Below, piece by piece: positions 60,242 through 64,000 of a stretch of 64,000 bases of DNA. The DNA is from Candidatus Freyarchaeota archaeon (GTDB taxonomy: Archaea; Asgardarchaeota; Jordiarchaeia; Jordiarchaeales; Jordiarchaeaceae). The stretch's first letter is position 1; each line of letters begins with the position of its first letter. A program made the translations under genes and the position numbers. The stretch is taken from NCBI GenBank assembly GCA_030587365.1, contig JAUQZE010000034.1, positions 62,001 to 126,000 of the forward strand, read 5' to 3'. The notes beneath the pieces are model-generated. The model ran no database searches, was not told the DNA's origin, and saw only the letters and a program-made list of their open reading frames with translations.

Positions 60242-61171
60242 TTATATAATTGACACGTAGCCCACTAATTCAACAGCCTGTTGACCAATTGTGCTATTCA
60301 CAAAGTAAAGGAACATAGCAATAAGGGACCCCGCGATAGGGATTCCATTAGTTACATAACATAGCTCCCTCGTGGCAGGGTAGAGTTTATCTTTAACGTT
60401 TTCTTTTGTTGGAGCGTAGAACGTACCGCCAGCTCCGGCAATCTCAGCGGTGTAAACATTCGCAGCGTAAGCTAGGCTGCAATAACCTATCGAGTATGGT
60501 GTGCTTAAAACAGAGGAAACCATATCCTGATTATTGGTCACTTCTTGACTAACCTTAGTGTAGCCAACCCCGAAATTGCTTTCGAAATTTTGACGCGTCC
60601 CAGAACCAGGCTCCCTCCCAATAACATATATGGGAAAAGGAGGTAAGCTTGAATTCACTTGGATCCAATTGGTATAAACTCCGCTGTACACATATGCTAC
60701 TTGCTCCTTTGTCAGCTTTAAGTCCCCCTGAAACAATCCAGGAATATTCCAAATTATGCAGATGGCGTCAAGTGCTATGGGGTGTAATGTAAGCGTCACC
60801 CCGTTTGCAGCAGCCCTGCTAAGTTCATCACTCGAGGGAGACCTAGAAGCAGCGCCTATAGGCGAAATTCTATCAATAACATTACTGTATCCTTGACCAG
60901 AGCCTCCAGCGGATACCTGAACATTTACTCCAGTAAATTCGTGAAAAAGGGGGGCGATAGCAAGTGATATCGGCATTACTGTTGTTGACCCCGCAATGTT
61001 TATTGTATCAGAGGGCTGTCCGGTGTAGAACCCCAGAGTCTTCTGTAAATCCTGTTGAGGTTTTACGAATATATATGGGTAGATTACAAATGCTGAGATT
61101 GCTGCTATTCCTAGTAGGATTAGTATAATCAATGCGGTTTTTTTGGGTGTCAGGCTTCGTATTGCTTTCAT
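60242..61171 (-). CDS. pstS: Phosphate-binding protein PstS
   Basis: About 309 residues. A basic start and a hydrophobic segment (KKTALIILILLGIAAISAFV) anchor it to the membrane or serve as a signal. Phosphate-binding segments are IAGSTTVMPI, SAGGSGQGY, GAASRSPSSDE and GREPGSGTR. It is first in the operon. The ATG at 61171 is chosen; a TTG three codons earlier is possible. It captures phosphate outside the cell for PstCAB. A palindrome lies ~75 bp upstream. Confidence 0.95.
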   Translation of the reverse strand: MKAIRSLTPKKTALIILILLGIAAISAFVIYPYIFVKPQQDLQKTLGFYTGQPSDTINIAGSTTVMPISLAIAPLFHEFTGVNVQVSAGGSGQGYSNVIDRISPIGAASRSPSSDELSRAAANGVTLTLHPIALDAICIIWNIPGLFQGDLKLTKEQVAYVYSGVYTNWIQVNSSLPPFPIYVIGREPGSGTRQNFESNFGVGYTKVSQEVTNNQDMVSSVLSTPYSIGYCSLAYAANVYTAEIAGAGGTFYAPTKENVKDKLYPATRELCYVTNGIPIAGSLIAMFLYFVNSTIGQQAVELVGYVSII

Positions 61172-61245
61172 ACTTCTCAATCTTGTACACTTATTCCGAG
61201 ACGACTTCTATTCTTATGCTATACTAAGATTTTCCTAAAGATTCT

Positions 61246-61267
61246 TAAGGATACATGCGTATCCTTA
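61246..61267. promoter_or_regulatory. Palindrome between pstS and its AbrB-PhoU regulator
   Basis: TAAGGATAC-ATGC-GTATCCTTA has perfect 9-bp arms. It ends one base before the GTG start of the regulator and lies about 75 bp upstream of the divergent pstS start. It is well placed to control both genes. The regulator's AbrB-like domain typically binds such symmetric sites. Confidence 0.65.
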
Positions 61268-61268
61268 T

Positions 61269-62267
61269 GTGGGTGTTTGGAGCATGGAATCTAGAAAAAT
61301 CCAAGAGGTAAAGGGGTCTTTCTACGTTTACTTACCTAAGGATTGGTGTGTAAAAGCTAAGATAAAAGGTGGAAGCCAGGTTAATGTTCAAGAGTTGAAA
61401 GATGGAAGCCTAATAATATTTTCAAGTAAAGAAGCATATAAGCGAAAGTTGAATGGCACTCTGAACATAGAAAATTGTGAATCTCATATGGCCCATGTAA
61501 TGGTAGTAGCAGGATATATAGTAGGGCTAGACCAAATGAACCTAGTATCTACAAAGGAAATATCTCTTGAATTTAGAGAATATATAGAAAACGTTGTTAG
61601 GGACATGATTGGAATAGAAGTCGTTGATGAGACTGATAAATCTCTTTTAATTAAAGATATCAGTGAGGGAACATCTATAAGACCTATAATTCAGAGACTG
61701 CTTAACATTACTGGTTATATTCTAAGAGGCGTAGTCCGGATTCTTGGAAACGGGGATCCTAAGGAGGCCCAGACTATAATTAATCGGGATGATGATGTTG
61801 ATCGTTATCACTGGCTTGTACAGAGAATGGTCCACTTAATACTTGAGAATCCGTCTCTAGCTCAAGAATTAAACATACTGCCTATAGAAGGTCTACATTA
61901 TAGTCACATAACGCGGTACATAGAAAGAATAGCGGATCACGCAGTAGCTATCGCCGAGCAGATTTTAGCCAATGGAATAGCTAACGAGGAGTTGTCCAAG
62001 TTTGCGGAAAAGGCGAACAATTTGTACAGTTCGCTTGTTAACGTGTTTTTCAGTAGAAACTTGAGTAAGGCATTTGAGATTTTGGAACAGAGAAATAGCC
62101 TCAAAAAGGAATTAAGAAACTTGGAGACGGAATTTCCAGAAAATAAAGTAATTATTATACATCTTGAGAGAATTATTGATTATTGTTCAGACATTTCTGA
62201 AACCGCTATCGATCAAGCCCTTTACGAGACAATACTGAAGGGAAGGACGATCAAATGTGAACAATAA
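61269..62267 (+). CDS. AbrB-PhoU phosphate regulator (paralog 2)
   Basis: A 332-residue protein with an N-terminal SpoVT/AbrB domain (IQEVKGSFYVYLPKDWC, GSQVNVQELKDGSLIIF) and two PhoU-like bundles (INRDDDVDRYHWLVQRMVHL; YIERIADHAVAIAEQIL). It is divergent from pstS-phoU and separated from it by a perfect palindrome, so it should be the operon's transcriptional regulator, sensing phosphate via its PhoU part. GTG at 61269 is used; an ATG at 61284 is possible. It resembles the protein at 9764-10819. Confidence 0.88.
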   Translation: MGVWSMESRKIQEVKGSFYVYLPKDWCVKAKIKGGSQVNVQELKDGSLIIFSSKEAYKRKLNGTLNIENCESHMAHVMVVAGYIVGLDQMNLVSTKEISLEFREYIENVVRDMIGIEVVDETDKSLLIKDISEGTSIRPIIQRLLNITGYILRGVVRILGNGDPKEAQTIINRDDDVDRYHWLVQRMVHLILENPSLAQELNILPIEGLHYSHITRYIERIADHAVAIAEQILANGIANEELSKFAEKANNLYSSLVNVFFSRNLSKAFEILEQRNSLKKELRNLETEFPENKVIIIHLERIIDYCSDISETAIDQALYETILKGRTIKCEQ

Positions 62268-62443
62268 CAAACGTCAATAACATAGACATATTCAAGAGTC
62301 TCAAAAATAGAGCGTTAATTCCTTTCGAATTCAGTAAAACTTCCTGTCCTTAAATCTGCACTTTCCTCTGTTATGCAGTTTACTATTTCCTCTAAGTGGA
62401 ATTATGATAAGAGGGTTGAAAATTTTTTTAAAATGAATGTTAT

Positions 62444-64000
62444 TTAAAAGTCGCTCGAAAAGGGGTGTTCACCATTTTTAAATTCAGGAATTACGTTCCA
62501 GGCTTCACGAACAACTAGAATTGAAGATGGCTTGATTATCCGCTTTGCCTGGTCTATTGCTTCCCCTAAGTTATCTACATTAATGATAGGAAGTCTGCCA
62601 ATATCTTTTAAAGATTTTCCAGAAACCAGTATGAGGTTCCTACCTTCAACCTCCATTATATTTCTTATTAGAAGAGCCTTAGGATCCTTGTCAATCATAT
62701 TCAGAAATTCATTGTATTTGATTGCCATAACCTTTTCGAGTTTAGTGAGTTCCTCATGATTCAAATCTGCAATCAGTACTGTCAGTCCGTTGGGCTTGAG
62801 AAGTTGTTTTGTGGTTCCTAGTGATTGTAGGCTTGTGTAAAGGTCTTGGTCGTATGGTTTCCCAGGTGCTAGTATTACCACTTCTGCTCTTTCGTCTACT
62901 TCCGTTGTGAAAAGCTTTCTGGATATCTCTATTCCCTTGGCGTAAGCTTCTTCGGGATTGCCGGCAACGAAGTCTACCATTATACCTTTGTCATCGACAA
63001 CGGCGTTTAGGAGGAAGTCGATGCTGCAAAGTGAAGCTGCACTTTGTATATCTTTAAACACCGGATTATCAGCAGTGGATCCTATTCTGCTACCTAAAAG
63101 TATCCCTCTAATTTGGTTACACACAATTGCCTCGGCTCCTGCCACTCCTGGGAGAATGGATTGATAACCTCCGGTAAACCCTGAATAAGGATCTGGGCGT
63201 ATGGCTCCGATAGCTATGCGATAATCGGCTTCTACCACCTTTGTGTTTATCTTCAGCTTTGCCCCAGATAGTGTTCTCCCAACCTCTGTCAGACTATCTT
63301 CATCCAAAGCATTGTGGAAACTGATACCATATTTGTCCAAAACACTACTATCCAACAGCTTCTTCATGACTTTACTTGAATTTGGTTCATTCAAGCCACT
63401 AGCTAGGACTATCTCGATTTTGGGTATTCCCACCTTTTTTAATTCGCTAAGAATCAGTTTTAAAATATCACCTGTGAGGGAAAGAAAATTATAGTCTAAT
63501 ATTATAGCCACATTTTTGGCGCCAGAAACTTGTATTGGTAAGGGGTCAGTTCCTATTGGTTCATTCAAAATACTGCTAACAGAATTTATTGATAATTTTT
63601 TATGAATAGTTTTTGGGGGTTCAAGTACACCGTTCAAAATTTGTTCTGGAATTTTTGTTGACTCCAACCGGCTCCCGCATCTCAGTGAGATGGTTATTTT
63701 ATTTTTATTTTCTTCTCTTTTGATTTTCTCCTTTTTAAACCAAACCAGTTTTTCATGAATGGTTCCTTTAGCTAGCTCGTATTGTTCAAATAAGGGATGA
63801 TGGACATTGTAAATGAGCGCCGATTTGTCTAGATGCTCAAATTCTACTCCTAATTCTTCATCACAAGAAAAAGCAGTTTGGAGCAAATCAAAAAGTGTCG
63901 CTATGCATTTTTTACGTCTTGCCCCTTCCTCTATCTTAAATAGATTATCTAGTATAGTAAAAGCATTAAGCTCTAACCATTTGAAATCAAATCCTCCCAA
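62444..64000 (-). CDS. LarA-like (DUF2088) protein lacking cofactor residues, N-terminus outside window
   Basis: At least 518 residues, open to the window end. Residues ~95-518 follow the LarA nickel-pincer racemase layout: NVAIILDYNFLSLTGDILKL, VLASGLNEPN and DYRIAIGAIRPDPYSGFTGG then YQSILPGVAGAEAIVCNQ. In LarA the pincer-bearing Lys lies in GGxKxxxPG and a metal-binding His in the preceding PH motif. Here these are Gln (GGYQSILPG) and Asp (RPDP). It should therefore not hold the cofactor in the usual way. The first ~95 residues are an extra helical part. Confidence 0.65.
   Translation of the reverse strand: MGGFDFKWLELNAFTILDNLFKIEEGARRKKCIATLFDLLQTAFSCDEELGVEFEHLDKSALIYNVHHPLFEQYELAKGTIHEKLVWFKKEKIKREENKNKITISLRCGSRLESTKIPEQILNGVLEPPKTIHKKLSINSVSSILNEPIGTDPLPIQVSGAKNVAIILDYNFLSLTGDILKLILSELKKVGIPKIEIVLASGLNEPNSSKVMKKLLDSSVLDKYGISFHNALDEDSLTEVGRTLSGAKLKINTKVVEADYRIAIGAIRPDPYSGFTGGYQSILPGVAGAEAIVCNQIRGILLGSRIGSTADNPVFKDIQSAASLCSIDFLLNAVVDDKGIMVDFVAGNPEEAYAKGIEISRKLFTTEVDERAEVVILAPGKPYDQDLYTSLQSLGTTKQLLKPNGLTVLIADLNHEELTKLEKVMAIKYNEFLNMIDKDPKALLIRNIMEVEGRNLILVSGKSLKDIGRLPIINVDNLGEAIDQAKRIIKPSSILVVREAWNVIPEFKNGEHPFSSDF

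Noticed and set aside
1..64000. tRNA and rRNA genes
   Set aside because: No T-loop/acceptor combinations or rRNA segments were recognised in the intergenic regions I read; a covariance search could still find an intron-containing tRNA.

Overview
The window is archaeal. It encodes an archaeal-type S-adenosylmethionine synthetase, a tRNA-splicing endonuclease, CofE of F420 synthesis, AbrB-PhoU phosphate regulators, an Orc1/Cdc6-like ATPase, a PAC2 protein, a Get3/ArsA ATPase and a complete ubiquitin-like conjugation set (Ub, E1, E2, several RING proteins and an Rpn11-type JAMM protease). Together with roadblock and longin-like proteins this points to a TACK- or Asgard-affiliated archaeon. I cannot place it more precisely from sequence alone. 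Base composition is moderate to AT-rich, promoters look archaeal (TATA boxes), and Shine-Dalgarno sites are common.

Layout. 1-8.3 kb: acyl-CoA and alcohol metabolism (Zn-alcohol dehydrogenase, two paralogous amidohydrolases, an AMP-forming acyl-CoA ligase, two crotonase-fold enzymes, an NMO-family flavoenzyme), with a short transposon relic at 1960-2405. 8.4-12.4 kb: ParB-like protein, AbrB-PhoU regulator, SAM synthetase. 12.5-21.1 kb: one 2861-residue protein made almost entirely of 36-residue HEAT/ARM-like repeats. 21.3-23.5 kb: IscU, IscS and a Cys-rich HTH regulator, with two matching palindromic operators. 23.6-31.5 kb: a second NMO paralog, phosphoesterase, longin-like protein, pteroate-synthase-like protein, CofE and PAC2, interrupted by a broken tnpB. 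32.3-34.0 kb: a TnpB element that has 20-bp inverted ends and a 9-bp target duplication. 34-41.4 kb: Orc1/Cdc6-like ATPase, roadblock protein, zinc-ribbon/RING protein, hydrolase, a structured RNA candidate (39665-39900), EndA and a DUF47 protein.

41.6-46.6 kb: a compact operon of an AAA ATPase, a short-armed SMC-like ATPase, a kleisin-position protein and an ScpB-like protein. 46.7-54.0 kb: the ubiquitin-like locus. On the minus strand it runs Ub, E2, E1. It faces a UBC/RWD-RING fusion and is followed by a JAMM protease, with a small RING protein and a peptidase-RING fusion nearby. Ub ends in Gly-Gly-Phe, so the JAMM protease is the obvious processing enzyme; E1, E2 and the RING proteins would then form the conjugation chain. 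54-64 kb: Get3/ArsA, then a pstSCAB-phoU phosphate operon divergent from its likely AbrB-PhoU regulator across a perfect palindrome, and a LarA-like protein cut by the window end.

Unusual signals: ubiquitin-pathway fusions (UBC-RING, M48 peptidase-RING, E1 with an HhH insert), the SMC/AAA operon, a tnpB carried between DDE-type ends, very recent tandem duplications in the giant repeat gene, a 68-bp gene-conversion tract between the amidohydrolase paralogs, and abrupt switches of third-codon-position preference (A/C to G/T) inside four genes.
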